Shown here: one piece after another, positions 7,327 to 16,201 of the stretch
Layout: each line of letters begins with the position of its first letter
Position numbering within the stretch: the first letter of the stretch is position 1
From: an uncultured Ectothiorhodospiraceae bacterium
GTDB taxonomy: Bacteria; Pseudomonadota; Gammaproteobacteria; UBA6429; Thiohalophilaceae
Assembly: GCA_947259575.1 (NCBI GenBank)
Contig: CAMYMU010000019.1
Coordinates: 1-64,000 of the forward strand
Direction: 5' to 3'
DNA: 64,000 bases
Notes under the pieces: generated by a model
Database searches by the model: none
What the model was told of the DNA's origin: nothing
The model's input: the letters and a program-made list of their open reading frames with translations, nothing else
Made by a program: the position numbers and the translations under genes

Positions 7327-8091
7327 ATGATAAGAGTTCAACAAAACTTTGTGGGACTTCAATTTGCAGTGTTAGTAAGCATAAGTCTCGCCATGTTTAT
7401 TAGCGGTTGCACATCTGAAGACGGGTTACCCAATATTAAACAACGGGTCAATGAATTTAACCAGCAAATAAGTAGCAATAAAGATGCAGCGAAGCTGACA
7501 GAGCAAGATATGGCGGTGATGAAAAAGGCCGCAGATGATCTTGAAAAAAACCTTCCAGATCCTGGTTTAAAGGTGGGTGATACGGCGCCTGATTTTACGC
7601 TGGGAAACGCGAATGGAAAACCCGTTAGTTTATACAGCAAACTGAAAGAAGGGCCCGTCGTGTTGATCTTTTATCGCGGTGCCTGGTGTCCTTACTGCAA
7701 TATACAGTTACATGCACTAAACGAGAGTTTACCTGCCTTTAAAAAACAGGGTGCGCAATTAGTCGCAGTTACACCACAGACACCCGATAAATCATTGGGG
7801 CAGGTGAATAAGGATAAATATCCATTTGAGATCCTAAGTGACCTTGAATATGAAGTCGCGAAAACTTACAAGTTACACTTTGATGTGCCACAAGAGTTAC
7901 ATGAGTTCTATAAGCAGAAGTTTAGTCTCGACATCGAAGTTTATAATGGTAAAGGGCGACTCGGTTTACCCGTACCTGGTACCTTTGTTATTAACAAGGA
8001 TGCAAAGATCGTTGCGGTGCATGCAGAACTGGACTACAAACAGAGAATGGAACCGGCAGCCATTTTACAGGCATTGAAATCGATAAAATAA
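7327..8091 (+). CDS. Lipoprotein peroxiredoxin-like protein (AhpC/TSA family)
   Basis: The start is placed at the ATG at 7327 because AGGAGGGAAC lies immediately upstream; the reading frame extends 45 bp further but lacks an RBS. The 254-residue product begins with a signal sequence ending in a lipobox, MFISGC, so Cys28 is probably lipidated. A helical segment (about 34-77) precedes an AhpC/TSA thioredoxin-fold domain. The redox motif is YRGAWCPYCNIQLHAL with Cys121 and Cys124 in a CPYC arrangement. It likely reduces peroxides or acts as a thiol oxidoreductase in the envelope. A bidirectional terminator follows. Confidence 0.87.
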   Translation: MIRVQQNFVGLQFAVLVSISLAMFISGCTSEDGLPNIKQRVNEFNQQISSNKDAAKLTEQDMAVMKKAADDLEKNLPDPGLKVGDTAPDFTLGNANGKPVSLYSKLKEGPVVLIFYRGAWCPYCNIQLHALNESLPAFKKQGAQLVAVTPQTPDKSLGQVNKDKYPFEILSDLEYEVAKTYKLHFDVPQELHEFYKQKFSLDIEVYNGKGRLGLPVPGTFVINKDAKIVAVHAELDYKQRMEPAAILQALKSIK

Positions 8092-8110
8092 TTATTGCGG
8101 TAGTTAGGAT

Positions 8111-8147
8111 AAAAAAAGGCCCTCTTTGTTAAAGAGGGCCTTTTTTA
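8111..8147. terminator. Bidirectional intrinsic terminator
   Basis: AAAAAAAGGCCCTCTTT-GTT-AAAGAGGGCCTTTTTT forms a perfect stem flanked by A-run and T-run. It sits between the convergent peroxiredoxin and beta-helix genes and can serve both. Confidence 0.95.
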
Positions 8148-8154
8148 TTACAGA

Positions 8155-9108
8155 TTATTTAACAATGTTATCACTACCAGCGTCTGCCAGGTTACCAAGA
8201 CTATTATCTTTTAAACGGTTAGCTTTAACGATATTTTGACTTGCCGTTGCATCTTGTCCTGGTGGAACACAGCCGGGGCTTGAGCTTTCACCGCAAAGAT
8301 GAATACCATAGCCACCACTACCGATAACTTTGTTGGCGAACACGACGTTGCTATCACCCTGGATTTGAATACCGTCACCACCACTATTAAGAACCTTATT
8401 GGCGATAATAAGGTTGTCTTCTGATAATGTCGTGGCATTTTCCTGAATGATCGTAATACCAATTCTTGTTGCGTTTAGCACTTTGTTGTTTTTGATCGTG
8501 CTACCACTGGTTGGGAAATGAATGTGATCCTGGTAATTACCACTTAAGGTATTGTGAAGCACAGCGGTACCTGAAGTACGGATCGCAAAAACGGCGCGTG
8601 AGCCCGGTGCTGTCGGTTCCAGTACAGCACCCACTCGTTCACGTTTAACATGGCAGTTGCGGATAGTTGTATCACTTGCGGGCGGACGGATAAAGACACC
8701 CATGTCACGTTTTGACGCCTCATCGGCTGGATGGATCAAGGTTAGATTAGCAATGGTTACGTTGGGCGCAAAAATATCAACAATAATATCGACCGGGACA
8801 CCCGCAGGGGCCTGTTTGGGAACGGCATCGCCACCTGCTGAGACAATGGTGGTTTTTCGGTGTTTTGCACCACGAATGGTTAGCCCATCTTTTGAATTAG
8901 GGATGGCTATGTTTTCAACGTAGGTCCCTGCGGCAACATGAATGGTGTCGTTAGACTCAGCCAGATTAATGGCTTCCTGAATCGTTGCACAGGGTGCCGT
9001 TGCAATACAGTTAGCACCGTTACTCTCGCTGTTAACAAACAAATTGGCTGCCTGTAATAGGGTGGGGCTCATGCTGGCTAAAATTATTAGTGAACGATAT
9101 ATGTTCAT
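8155..9108 (-). CDS. Secreted right-handed parallel beta-helix protein
   Basis: The 317-residue protein has an N-terminal signal peptide ending near ASMSPTLLQAA. It opens with the CIATAPCATIQEAINLA segment (two Cys likely disulfide-bonded) and AAGTYVENIAIP, the classic start of pectate-lyase-like or DUF1565 beta-helices. About eight turns rich in Asn, Ile and Val follow, for example NCHVKRERVGAVLEP, NTLSGNYQDHIHFP, NKVLNATRIGITII and NKVIGSGGYGIHLCG. These resemble NosD/PbH1 repeats. There are no clear lyase catalytic residues to call. It probably binds or processes polysaccharide in the periplasm or outside the cell. Confidence 0.88.
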   Translation of the reverse strand: MNIYRSLIILASMSPTLLQAANLFVNSESNGANCIATAPCATIQEAINLAESNDTIHVAAGTYVENIAIPNSKDGLTIRGAKHRKTTIVSAGGDAVPKQAPAGVPVDIIVDIFAPNVTIANLTLIHPADEASKRDMGVFIRPPASDTTIRNCHVKRERVGAVLEPTAPGSRAVFAIRTSGTAVLHNTLSGNYQDHIHFPTSGSTIKNNKVLNATRIGITIIQENATTLSEDNLIIANKVLNSGGDGIQIQGDSNVVFANKVIGSGGYGIHLCGESSSPGCVPPGQDATASQNIVKANRLKDNSLGNLADAGSDNIVK

Positions 9109-9232
9109 GATTCCTCCTGTTTTTTATTTTAAAAAAGATCCATTTATTTTTTATGACTAAATACTGCGCAACAGCAGTTACCAACACAATGGGTAATTGC
9201 TGCTATACGGTATTGTTTATCTGAGTAGGATA

Positions 9233-9251
9233 GGGGGGAAGAGTTCCCCCC
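9233..9251 (-). terminator. GC-rich hairpin downstream of SlyD-like gene
   Basis: GGGGGGAA-GAG-TTCCCCCC is a perfect 8-bp stem about 40 bp after the stop of the minus-strand PPIase gene. There is no T-run on either side, so it may be a weak terminator or an mRNA 3-prime stabiliser rather than a standard intrinsic terminator. Confidence 0.45.
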
Positions 9252-9289
9252 AAATAGAGTGTCTTGCGAGATGTGTGACTTAATTTTGC

Positions 9290-9769
9290 TCAGTGATCAT
9301 GACCATGTGCGTGCACATGACCGTGTTCCATTTCCTGTTCAGTGGCATCACGTACTTCGATAACTGTGACATCGAAGTTAAGCTGCATACCGGCCAGTGG
9401 GTGATTGCCATCAATAGTGACTTGATCATCTTCAACTTTGGTTACTGTAATCATAATATCGTGACCGTCTTCGCCCTGGGCATGAAACTGTTGGCCGACT
9501 TTGACCTGGTCGGCTGAATCGAACATATCAATTGGAACAACCTGCACCATGGTTGGCTCCGGCTCACCATAGCCATCTTTGGGTTCGATGCTGACGGAAA
9601 TGCTCTCGCCGGCCTTTTTATCGACTAGTGCATTTTCCAGCCCGGGGATGATATTGCTTGCACCATGTAAGTAGGCAAATTTGCCATCATTAGATTCGTC
9701 GATGGTTTGTCCATCATTGTCTTTTAATGTGTAATTGATTGTGACAACTTTGTTCGCGCTTATTTGCAT
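9290..9769 (-). CDS. SlyD-like FKBP-type peptidyl-prolyl isomerase
   Basis: The ATG at 9769 is chosen because AAGGA lies 7 bases upstream; the frame also has an in-frame TTG six codons earlier. The 159-residue product matches SlyD in order. An FKBP half (DNDGQTIDESNDGKFAYLHG, then NIIPGLENALVDKKAGES) is interrupted by the insert-in-flap chaperone domain (about 70-125). The FKBP end follows with DGNHPLAGMQLNFDVTVIEV. The C-terminus is a short His-rich tail (HGHVHAHGHDH) as in SlyD, which binds nickel there. It accelerates prolyl isomerisation in the cytoplasm and may deliver metal. Confidence 0.92.
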   Translation of the reverse strand: MQISANKVVTINYTLKDNDGQTIDESNDGKFAYLHGASNIIPGLENALVDKKAGESISVSIEPKDGYGEPEPTMVQVVPIDMFDSADQVKVGQQFHAQGEDGHDIMITVTKVEDDQVTIDGNHPLAGMQLNFDVTVIEVRDATEQEMEHGHVHAHGHDH

Positions 9770-9895
9770 TCTAGATTCCTTTGACAATTATCTATCACCG
9801 GGAGATGATTTGTTGATGGGTAATATTATAAATTTTGTGCTCAATAGCTAACCATTATAACACAAAGTTCTTTTAGTGAATCGGGCCAGAGAAGA

Positions 9896-11176
9896 ATGAA
9901 AAAGGATTTACTCGAACAAATAAAGGCCTTAAGTAATAGTAAGTTAGGTCATTTGAGCGCGCTAGAGACCTTCGCGCATTGTCTTCGCTCGGTCTATGGC
10001 AAATGTTCCTTTGTCAGCTTTGAGCCTGTGCCAGGTGGTGACGCCTATCAGGTCAGATTGGTCTTCAGCGACCACCATCAAGCCCAAGCCCACGTCGATA
10101 ATCTTGTCGACCAGTCGATCGCAATCCGCGGCGAGCAGCTGGATCTCATTACTCATGGACAACAAGCCACAATTACAGAAGTTAGCCCTGAACTTCAGTC
10201 TTCATTCCAGGCGCTGGATCTCCCCGTGCAAAGCATGATGGCTATTCCTCTCTACCTGGATGGTGAAATCAAACGGTGGGTATTAATCCTGGGCGAAGAA
10301 ACACAACAGTTTGCGCCAGTTGATCTTGAAGAGGCAACATTACTCGCCAACTTAGCGGCTACCTATATGGTCCGAATTGATGAGACTCAGGCGCTATCAA
10401 AAGCAAACGAATGGATCGAAAAAGAGCTAAACGATATTGGACGCCTACAAAACATGTTGCTGCCGCAGCAGGACATTAATATCCCTGGAGCGGACATCGC
10501 ATCTTTTTTTGCTGCCTGCGACCGGGCCGGCGGCGATTATTACGATATTGTAAATTTATCCGAGTTAACTCCGCCAATCACGTCACAGGGTAAATATGAT
10601 GCCTGGGGGGTGATTGTTGCCGATGCATCAGGGCATGGTGCTGCCGCAGCGGTGGAAGTTGCAATGTTTGATGCAATCTTACGAACCTATCCTGGTACTG
10701 GGGAACAGGGAGCAGCAAATGTATTTAATTATGCAAATCGACATTTTTTTACGCGCACCTCGCGTGGTTCTTTCATCACTGCCATCGTGATGGGCTATCG
10801 ACCAGACGAAGGTTGCCTGTTCTATGCAAATGCAGGTCATCCACCAGCGATTGTAGTCAGCCCGCAAAACAAGCTGGAATATTTGAATCAAGATGTTGGT
10901 ATCCCGTTGGGTGTGGATCCAGATTGGCAGTGGCAAAATGCGGAGCACCAGATTGAACCGGGATCTGTCATTATTGCCTTTACAGATGGAATCTTGGAAG
11001 CCTTGTCACCTGCACAACAACAGTATGGTCAGCAGCGCCTCGAGGATGTTGTTATCCAATGTACGGGGACGGCCAAAGACTATTGTGATGTAATCGTCAG
11101 TAGTGTTAAAGCACACCAGGCTGATCAACCACAGATGGATGATCAGGCTGTCGTGGTTGTCAAAATTGAAGAATAA
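9896..11176 (+). CDS. GAF-SpoIIE (PP2C-type) serine phosphatase
   Basis: The 426-residue protein has an N-terminal GAF-like sensor region (about 15-165), a helical linker (about 166-195, ELNDIGRLQNMLLPQ) and a C-terminal PPM/SpoIIE phosphatase domain (about 200-425). Metal-binding aspartates are in CDRAGGDYYDIVNLS and VADASGHGAAAAVE, with a further Asp in AFTDGILEA and the final MDDQAVVVV. This is the RsbU-type architecture, which dephosphorylates an anti-sigma antagonist or a similar STAS protein in partner-switching. No STAS or kinase partner is encoded nearby, so its target is elsewhere. There is no membrane segment. Confidence 0.9.
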   Translation: MKKDLLEQIKALSNSKLGHLSALETFAHCLRSVYGKCSFVSFEPVPGGDAYQVRLVFSDHHQAQAHVDNLVDQSIAIRGEQLDLITHGQQATITEVSPELQSSFQALDLPVQSMMAIPLYLDGEIKRWVLILGEETQQFAPVDLEEATLLANLAATYMVRIDETQALSKANEWIEKELNDIGRLQNMLLPQQDINIPGADIASFFAACDRAGGDYYDIVNLSELTPPITSQGKYDAWGVIVADASGHGAAAAVEVAMFDAILRTYPGTGEQGAANVFNYANRHFFTRTSRGSFITAIVMGYRPDEGCLFYANAGHPPAIVVSPQNKLEYLNQDVGIPLGVDPDWQWQNAEHQIEPGSVIIAFTDGILEALSPAQQQYGQQRLEDVVIQCTGTAKDYCDVIVSSVKAHQADQPQMDDQAVVVVKIEE

Positions 11177-11307
11177 CGACGCTATTACTGCAACATTGGG
11201 TATTAGGCAGCTTGATATCCGTGATCTATATACCGATTAGCTTATCTGGCGAGCATTAAGCTGCTATATTTATTGAATTAGAATTATATAAATCCTTTAC
11301 CACCGTT

Positions 11308-12666
11308 ATGATCGCATTAATTACTAACACTCAGGCAAAAATCATCTCCTTTATTTGGGATACGGATGTTACCGATGCTCCGTTACCGTTGAGATTTAGT
11401 ATTAATGCACTGCGCATTGCTTATTTGACGATTCGTGATGTGTTTATCGACGGCCAGTTGAACCTGCGGGCGATGAGCCTGGTCTATACGACTTTGTTAT
11501 CCATCGTGCCTTTGTTGGCTGTGAGTGTTTCATTTTTAAAAGGCTTTGGGGTGCACAGTCAGATCGAACCCACCCTAGAGAATTTTCTAATGCCATTGGG
11601 CGATCGTGGTAAAGAAATCAGCGAAAATATTATCACCTTTGTCGAGGGTATTAATTCCGGTTTACTTGGTTCCTTAGGTATTGCGTTGCTGTTATATACC
11701 GTCGTGTCATTAATGCAAAAGATTGAGTCGGCCTTTAATTTTACCTGGCATGTAAATGAAGAGCGATCGTTTGCAAGAAGGTTTAGTGATTATCTAAGCA
11801 TGATTATTATTGGTCCGGTACTGGTATTTAGTGCCTTAGGCTTAACCGCATCAGTGGCAAATAGTGCTTTGTATCAGGCGGCGCTATCCTATTCTGTGTT
11901 TGCCTCCATCGTTGGAATATTTGAGCTATTCGTGCCTTACTTATTAATTGTGCTGGCCTTTACACTCTTATATATATTCATTCCCAATACAAAAGTTAAA
12001 TTCACCTCAGCACTAGTAGGCGCTGCGATTACAGGTTTAATTTGGCAATCAGTAGGCTGGTTGTTCGCAAGTTATGTTTCAACCGCGAACTATACGGCTA
12101 TCTATGCGGCTTTTGCCGCGCTGTTTTTCTTTATGATTTGGTTATACATCAGTTGGTTGATTATGCTGACTGGGGGCTGTATTGCTTTTTATTATCAGAA
12201 TCCGGAGTATCGCTCTCGAAACCGTCGTCGTATGGGTCTAAGTAACCGAATGAAAGAAAAGGCGGCTCTGGTTGCGATGACCAAGATTGCAGAGGCTTAT
12301 TATAACAAACAGGCTCCGCTCAATGTGGGACAGCTGGCCAACAGACTTAATATTGCTTCAGAGTCTTTATCCCCTATGCTCGAAAATCTGATTGATTCTG
12401 GGCTGTTGATTCGTACTGACGCCGACCCAGCAGGATTTTTGCCCGGCCAGGCCCCTGACAGTTTGCCTGTGGTCGATATTCTTCGTGCTGTGCGCCGCAC
12501 TGGCGAAGACGACATCATCAAGATCAAGCGTCTACCGAGGAATCCTGGTGTCGACGAGCTCTATGATCGCTATTCAACGGCGGCAATAGGAGCCGTTTCT
12601 GGTGTGATGCTTAAAGATTTAGTCAATGTCGCCGAAACAACAGAGACACAACGGCTGACCGGTTAA
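11308..12666 (+). CDS. YihY/BrkB family inner-membrane protein
   Basis: The 452-residue protein has a membrane core of about six helices (roughly 55-290) with the family patterns NLRAMSLVYTTLLSIVPLLA, LLLYTVVSLMQKIESAFNFTW and WLYISWLIMLTGGCIAFYYQ. The family was once misnamed ribonuclease BN. It is longer than the usual YihY of about 290 residues because a C-terminal soluble part (about 310-452) follows. That part includes a winged-helix-like stretch, LNVGQLANRLNIASESLSPM then LIDSGLLIRTD, as in other long YihY members. The function is unproven; transport or envelope roles have been proposed. The next gene follows 9 bp later. Confidence 0.9.
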   Translation: MIALITNTQAKIISFIWDTDVTDAPLPLRFSINALRIAYLTIRDVFIDGQLNLRAMSLVYTTLLSIVPLLAVSVSFLKGFGVHSQIEPTLENFLMPLGDRGKEISENIITFVEGINSGLLGSLGIALLLYTVVSLMQKIESAFNFTWHVNEERSFARRFSDYLSMIIIGPVLVFSALGLTASVANSALYQAALSYSVFASIVGIFELFVPYLLIVLAFTLLYIFIPNTKVKFTSALVGAAITGLIWQSVGWLFASYVSTANYTAIYAAFAALFFFMIWLYISWLIMLTGGCIAFYYQNPEYRSRNRRRMGLSNRMKEKAALVAMTKIAEAYYNKQAPLNVGQLANRLNIASESLSPMLENLIDSGLLIRTDADPAGFLPGQAPDSLPVVDILRAVRRTGEDDIIKIKRLPRNPGVDELYDRYSTAAIGAVSGVMLKDLVNVAETTETQRLTG

Positions 12667-12675
12667 TCAAGATTT

Positions 12676-13284
12676 ATGCCTCCACAAATTAACGCAACAC
12701 TTCAACAACAAAGCCGTATCGCGCTGCCGCGAGAACTACAGATTGTTGATGGTAAAGAAATCCGGGTCATTGTTGGCAACAAACCAAGGCAGCAAACTTA
12801 CTCTGTGCAGTTGCTGGCACTGGCGGATAAGAGTCAGGTTAGGCTGCATCTGGCGTGGCGTTGGTTATGGTTGTTGATAGCGAGTTTGCTGGCGCTGGCG
12901 GGTTACTGGTTGGCAGGCTCCGTCAGTGGATTTTCACTGGGCACCTATGAATTTTCTTATGTCGCGGGATTTAGTCTAACCGCTATTCTGGCCCTGGTCA
13001 TGTTTGTGCTTAAACTCTCACGCAAACGGGTCTTTGTTTCCCGACTCGCTAAGGTACCCCTGTTTGATATTCTGATCGGTAATCCACATCATCGTGCCTA
13101 TAAGGCGTTTTTAAAAAATATCAATCACAGCCTGGATCAGGCACGGCAGTTCTGGAATCTGAAACCTGAACACCAGGTGGCTGGTGAAATGCGTATGTTA
13201 CGGCGCCTGGCCGAAGAAGGTATTATTAAACAGGCCGACTATGAGCAGGCCAAGAAAAAACTTTTTGCCGTTTCCACAAAATAA
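12676..13284 (+). CDS. Membrane protein with SHOCT-like tail
   Basis: The 202-residue product has a soluble front (about 1-55), two hydrophobic segments (about 56-77 and 88-113) and a basic, helical C-terminal part. The end, MLRRLAEEGIIKQADYEQAKKKLFA, matches the short C-terminal SHOCT pattern: a glycine turn followed by a helix ending in K-x-x-L/F. No enzyme motif is visible. It begins 9 bp after the YihY gene and is probably co-transcribed with it. Function is unknown. Confidence 0.75.
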   Translation: MPPQINATLQQQSRIALPRELQIVDGKEIRVIVGNKPRQQTYSVQLLALADKSQVRLHLAWRWLWLLIASLLALAGYWLAGSVSGFSLGTYEFSYVAGFSLTAILALVMFVLKLSRKRVFVSRLAKVPLFDILIGNPHHRAYKAFLKNINHSLDQARQFWNLKPEHQVAGEMRMLRRLAEEGIIKQADYEQAKKKLFAVSTK

Positions 13285-13407
13285 CCTTCCGAAGATTACG
13301 CGATCAACACTCATGAATTGCTTTATTAGTGGCATTCGGTGTGACTTTGTGCGAGTTCTAAAATAGAATCAGATCTATATTTCTTTCTTAACTAAAGGAA
13401 ACAGGCC

Positions 13408-14046
13408 ATGTTAGGGATGGATAAAATGACGGGTATGCCTAGCAAGGAACAGGCATTACCAGGGCGCGATGAGAAAATAGTGCCGCCAGCGAAACACTAT
13501 GTCAATGGACACACAATGTTGCCCCCCTATCCAGATAACTGTGAGCAAGCAATGTTTGGAATGGGCTGTTTCTGGGGTGCAGAGCGCCGTTACTGGGAGA
13601 CAGAGGGTGTTTATCTCACTGCCGTGGGTTATGCCGCAGGCTTAACACCGAATCCAACGTATCAGGAAGTCTGCTCGGGCATGACCGGGCACAACGAAGT
13701 TGTGCTTGTAGTCTTTGATAAAAGCAAGATTAGCTACGAAAATTTATTACAGCTTTTCTGGGAATCCCATAATCCAACCCAGGGGATGCGTCAGGGTAAT
13801 GACCGGGGTACCCAGTATCGTTCCGGTATTTACTATTACTCAGAACAGCAGAAGCAAGCTGCCGAACAAAGTAAACAGCAATACCAACAAATGTTATCAA
13901 GTGCCAACATGGGTATGATTACCACCGAAGTGATTCCCGCCCCTGAGTTTTATTTTGCAGAAGAATACCACCAGCAATATCTGGCTAAAAATCCCGGTGG
14001 CTACTGTGGGCTCGGAGGTACCGGTGTAGCGTACACGTCAGTATGA
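13408..14046 (+). CDS. msrA: Peptide methionine-S-sulfoxide reductase MsrA
   Basis: The 212-residue protein reduces S-methionine sulfoxide in proteins. The catalytic motif [13 protein letters not shown] contains Cys54, with [18 protein letters not shown] and TGHNEVV downstream as in all MsrA, and [13 protein letters not shown] later. The C-terminal [18 protein letters not shown] keeps the first resolving Cys but has Ala where E. coli MsrA has its second. Recycling may therefore go through one resolving Cys only. The N-terminus carries about 45 residues ahead of the domain, close to the E. coli length. An AAGGAAACAGG site precedes the ATG. Its TGA overlaps the next gene's ATG. Confidence 0.96.
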   Translation: MLGMDKMTGMPSKEQALPGRDEKIVPPAKHYVNGHTMLPPYPDNCEQAMFGMGCFWGAERRYWETEGVYLTAVGYAAGLTPNPTYQEVCSGMTGHNEVVLVVFDKSKISYENLLQLFWESHNPTQGMRQGNDRGTQYRSGIYYYSEQQKQAAEQSKQQYQQMLSSANMGMITTEVIPAPEFYFAEEYHQQYLAKNPGGYCGLGGTGVAYTSV

Positions 14047-14636
14047 TCTCAAGTTTTCTAAATATGAAACTGCAGGCACTGCTGGTTTTCCTGATGACCT
14101 TGCTAATGCCCGCCACGATGAAAACCAATCTGGTCGAGGACATGGATCGGGACCTGGAAAATTGGAATCTGAGTCGTTTAGCCGATGTACAGAAGAGCCC
14201 AGATGCAGAGTTAAAACCTTTCACGAGTGATGGCTGTAGTGGCGGTTTGTCTGAAGGCTGGCACTCTTTTGCAAATGTCATCCCGGCATTTAAAGACAAG
14301 TTTGGTGATAAGCCACCCTGGGAGGCATGCTGTGTCGTACACGATCGTGACTACTGGAAAGGCGAAGTAGCTGATGGCTATGATAAACGGTTGAAAGCCG
14401 ATAGTGTCTTGCGTCAATGTGTACTTGAGTATGGTAAAGAGAACAGCGCCAGGTTAGCTAACAAGTTTGGGATTGATAAGGAATTGATCGAAAAACAATT
14501 TCGCAATACAAGTCAACTGATGTTCCAGGCGGTCAGGGTTGGCGGTAAACCCTGTAGTCGACTTCCATGGCGCTGGGGCTATGGTTGGCCACATTGTAAA
14601 ATCTTACCAGCTAAAAAATCAGAAACGAAAAGTTAA
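14043..14636 (+). CDS. Secreted phospholipase A2-like protein
   Basis: The 197-residue product has a signal peptide (about 1-27). The domain carries [15 protein letters not shown] (about 59-73) and [17 protein letters not shown] (about 96-112). The CC-x-x-H-D-x-x-Y core is the hallmark of phospholipase A2, where His and Asp form the catalytic dyad. A Gly-containing Ca-binding loop would be supplied by the earlier CSGG segment. Six further-spaced Cys suggest disulfides in the periplasm. The ATG overlaps the msrA stop (ATGA), so translation is probably coupled. Enzyme activity is inferred, not shown. Confidence 0.7.
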   Translation: MISSFLNMKLQALLVFLMTLLMPATMKTNLVEDMDRDLENWNLSRLADVQKSPDAELKPFTSDGCSGGLSEGWHSFANVIPAFKDKFGDKPPWEACCVVHDRDYWKGEVADGYDKRLKADSVLRQCVLEYGKENSARLANKFGIDKELIEKQFRNTSQLMFQAVRVGGKPCSRLPWRWGYGWPHCKILPAKKSETKS

Positions 14637-14642
14637 CTGCTG

Positions 14643-15203
14643 ATGAATAGCGACAATCTAATCAATGCAGAGGATTTCGTTGACTATTGGTTCTCAGAAC
14701 CTGTCACAAAATATTGGTTTAATTCAACGGCTGAGTTTGATCAAGAATTAAGAAAACAATATCAGCCCGTCTATCATGATGCAGTCAAGGGTAAGTATGA
14801 TCATTGGCTTGACACAGCAACAGGTTGTCTGGCGCTTGTGATTTTATTTGATCAAATACCCTTGAATATATTCAGGGGCACAAAGGAAAGTTTTTCGACA
14901 GAGGCACGATCACGCGAAGTCGCGGATCATGCCATAAGCCAAGCTTATGATCAGTTGCTTGAGGACAAACAGAAAGCCTTTTTGTACATGCCGTTTATGC
15001 ATAGTGAAAATCTGGATGATCAAGAACGTTCAGTTGAACTATTTGAGAAGGCAAACTTAACCAACAATATTCGCTTTGCCCACCATCACCGCGACATAGT
15101 TAAGCGATTTGGTCGGTTTCCACATCGTAATGAAATTCTAGGTAGAAAAAATACCCAAGCGGAGATCGCCTACCTTAAATCAAAAGAGGCTTTTCTAGGT
15201 TAA
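14643..15203 (+). CDS. DUF924 family protein
   Basis: The 186-residue protein matches DUF924 in length and in its landmarks: FVDYWFSEPVTKYWFNS at the front, CLALVILFDQIPLNIFRGT (about 60-78), FLYMPFMHSENLDDQERSV in the middle, and RFAHHHRDIVKRFGRFPHRN near residue 140-160. The family is all-helical, with a TPR-like fold by structural studies, and has no assigned reaction. The gene starts 6 bp after the phospholipase-like gene and likely belongs to the msrA operon. Confidence 0.92.
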   Translation: MNSDNLINAEDFVDYWFSEPVTKYWFNSTAEFDQELRKQYQPVYHDAVKGKYDHWLDTATGCLALVILFDQIPLNIFRGTKESFSTEARSREVADHAISQAYDQLLEDKQKAFLYMPFMHSENLDDQERSVELFEKANLTNNIRFAHHHRDIVKRFGRFPHRNEILGRKNTQAEIAYLKSKEAFLG

Positions 15204-15318
15204 TCGTTAAAAAAATAAACTAGTGAAATCAGACTAGTGCTTGGTTATAATTAACACCGACTATAAATAGATATAGTTATTAGCTAAAAGTTTATTGTCT
15301 ATTTCGGAACACTCAAAT

Positions 15319-15681
15319 ATGCTCTTTTTCACGCCCAATAAAGCTAAATTAAGTATCACCCAAAGTCCTATTCACGGTAAAGGTCTGTTCGCTAAGGACT
15401 TTATACCCGAAGGTGATATTCTGGGAACAATACAGGGGATTCGCACCAATGAAGATGGTGCTTATACCTTATGGGTCACTGAAGACTATCCCGTTCGCAT
15501 GCTTTGTAAGTTCAAATATATCAATCATAGTGATGAACCTAATGTAGTTCTGTATGACACTCTGGAAGTGTGCGCTGTGCGGGACATTTATCCTGGAGAT
15601 GAAATCACCCATGATTATGAAAGTGGTGATTGGGAAGAAGATGAAGACGAAGAAGAATATGAGTATGTCTTTGAGGATTAA
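15319..15681 (+). CDS. Short SET-domain protein (putative lysine methyltransferase)
   Basis: The 120-residue protein is a minimal SET domain. IHGKGLFAKDFIPEGDILG gives the N-terminal SET motif, FKYINHSDEPNVVLYD the N-H-S substrate and SAM pocket, and IYPGDEITHDYESGDW the catalytic Tyr motif. It ends in a strongly acidic tail of about 16 residues (EEDEDEEEYEYVFED). Such proteins methylate lysine in proteins. The target is unknown and the tail may bind a basic partner. The ATG at 15319 is preferred over an in-frame TTG 24 bp upstream, though neither has a strong RBS. Confidence 0.85.
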   Translation: MLFFTPNKAKLSITQSPIHGKGLFAKDFIPEGDILGTIQGIRTNEDGAYTLWVTEDYPVRMLCKFKYINHSDEPNVVLYDTLEVCAVRDIYPGDEITHDYESGDWEEDEDEEEYEYVFED

Positions 15682-15721
15682 CAGGTTCTCTCCTGATTAA
15701 GCCAATCACAATTTAATTGTT

Positions 15722-16192
15722 ATGAAACCAGCCTTGAAAATTGTCTCAGGGGGACAAACGGGTGTTGATCGTGCCGCACTCGATGCTGCACTGGAGCTGG
15801 GTATATCATGTGGTGGTTGGTGTCCTGCTGGTCGTCGAGCCGAAGATGGCCCCATCGATAGTCGTTACCCACTAACTGAAACAAAAACCAGTGACTATCT
15901 TGAACGTACACGTCTGAATGTTAAGGACAGTGATGCAAGCCTGATAATTTATTTTGATAAAGTGGAAGGTGGTACCAAAAAGACCAGAGCCATCTGCGAG
16001 CAATTAGGTAAGCCTTTTTTGCTACTTGATATGTCCTCACTTGATGAAGAACATGCTTTGAGCGTGCTGCATCAGTTTATACAGGAAAACAATGTCAGAT
16101 CTTTAAATGTGGCCGGACCAAGAGCCAGCAAACAAGCACAGGCCCATTCTGTCACCCATTCCTTGATAAGTTCATTGCTGAAAAAGAATTAA
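15722..16192 (+). CDS. Putative molybdenum-cofactor carrier-like protein
   Basis: The 156-residue product opens with KIVSGGQTGVDRAALDAALE and CGGWCPAGRRAEDG, the signature of the putative molybdenum carrier family (Rossmann-like, related to lysine-decarboxylase-like and MoCo carrier folds). Later motifs are SDASLIIYFDK, GGTKKTRAICEQLGKP and the closing NVAGPRAS, all in the expected order. Members are thought to bind nucleotide or cofactor; the true ligand here is unknown. It stands between the SET gene and a convergent glutaredoxin gene. Confidence 0.88.
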   Translation: MKPALKIVSGGQTGVDRAALDAALELGISCGGWCPAGRRAEDGPIDSRYPLTETKTSDYLERTRLNVKDSDASLIIYFDKVEGGTKKTRAICEQLGKPFLLLDMSSLDEEHALSVLHQFIQENNVRSLNVAGPRASKQAQAHSVTHSLISSLLKKN

Positions 16193-16201
16193 CGTATATA
16201 T

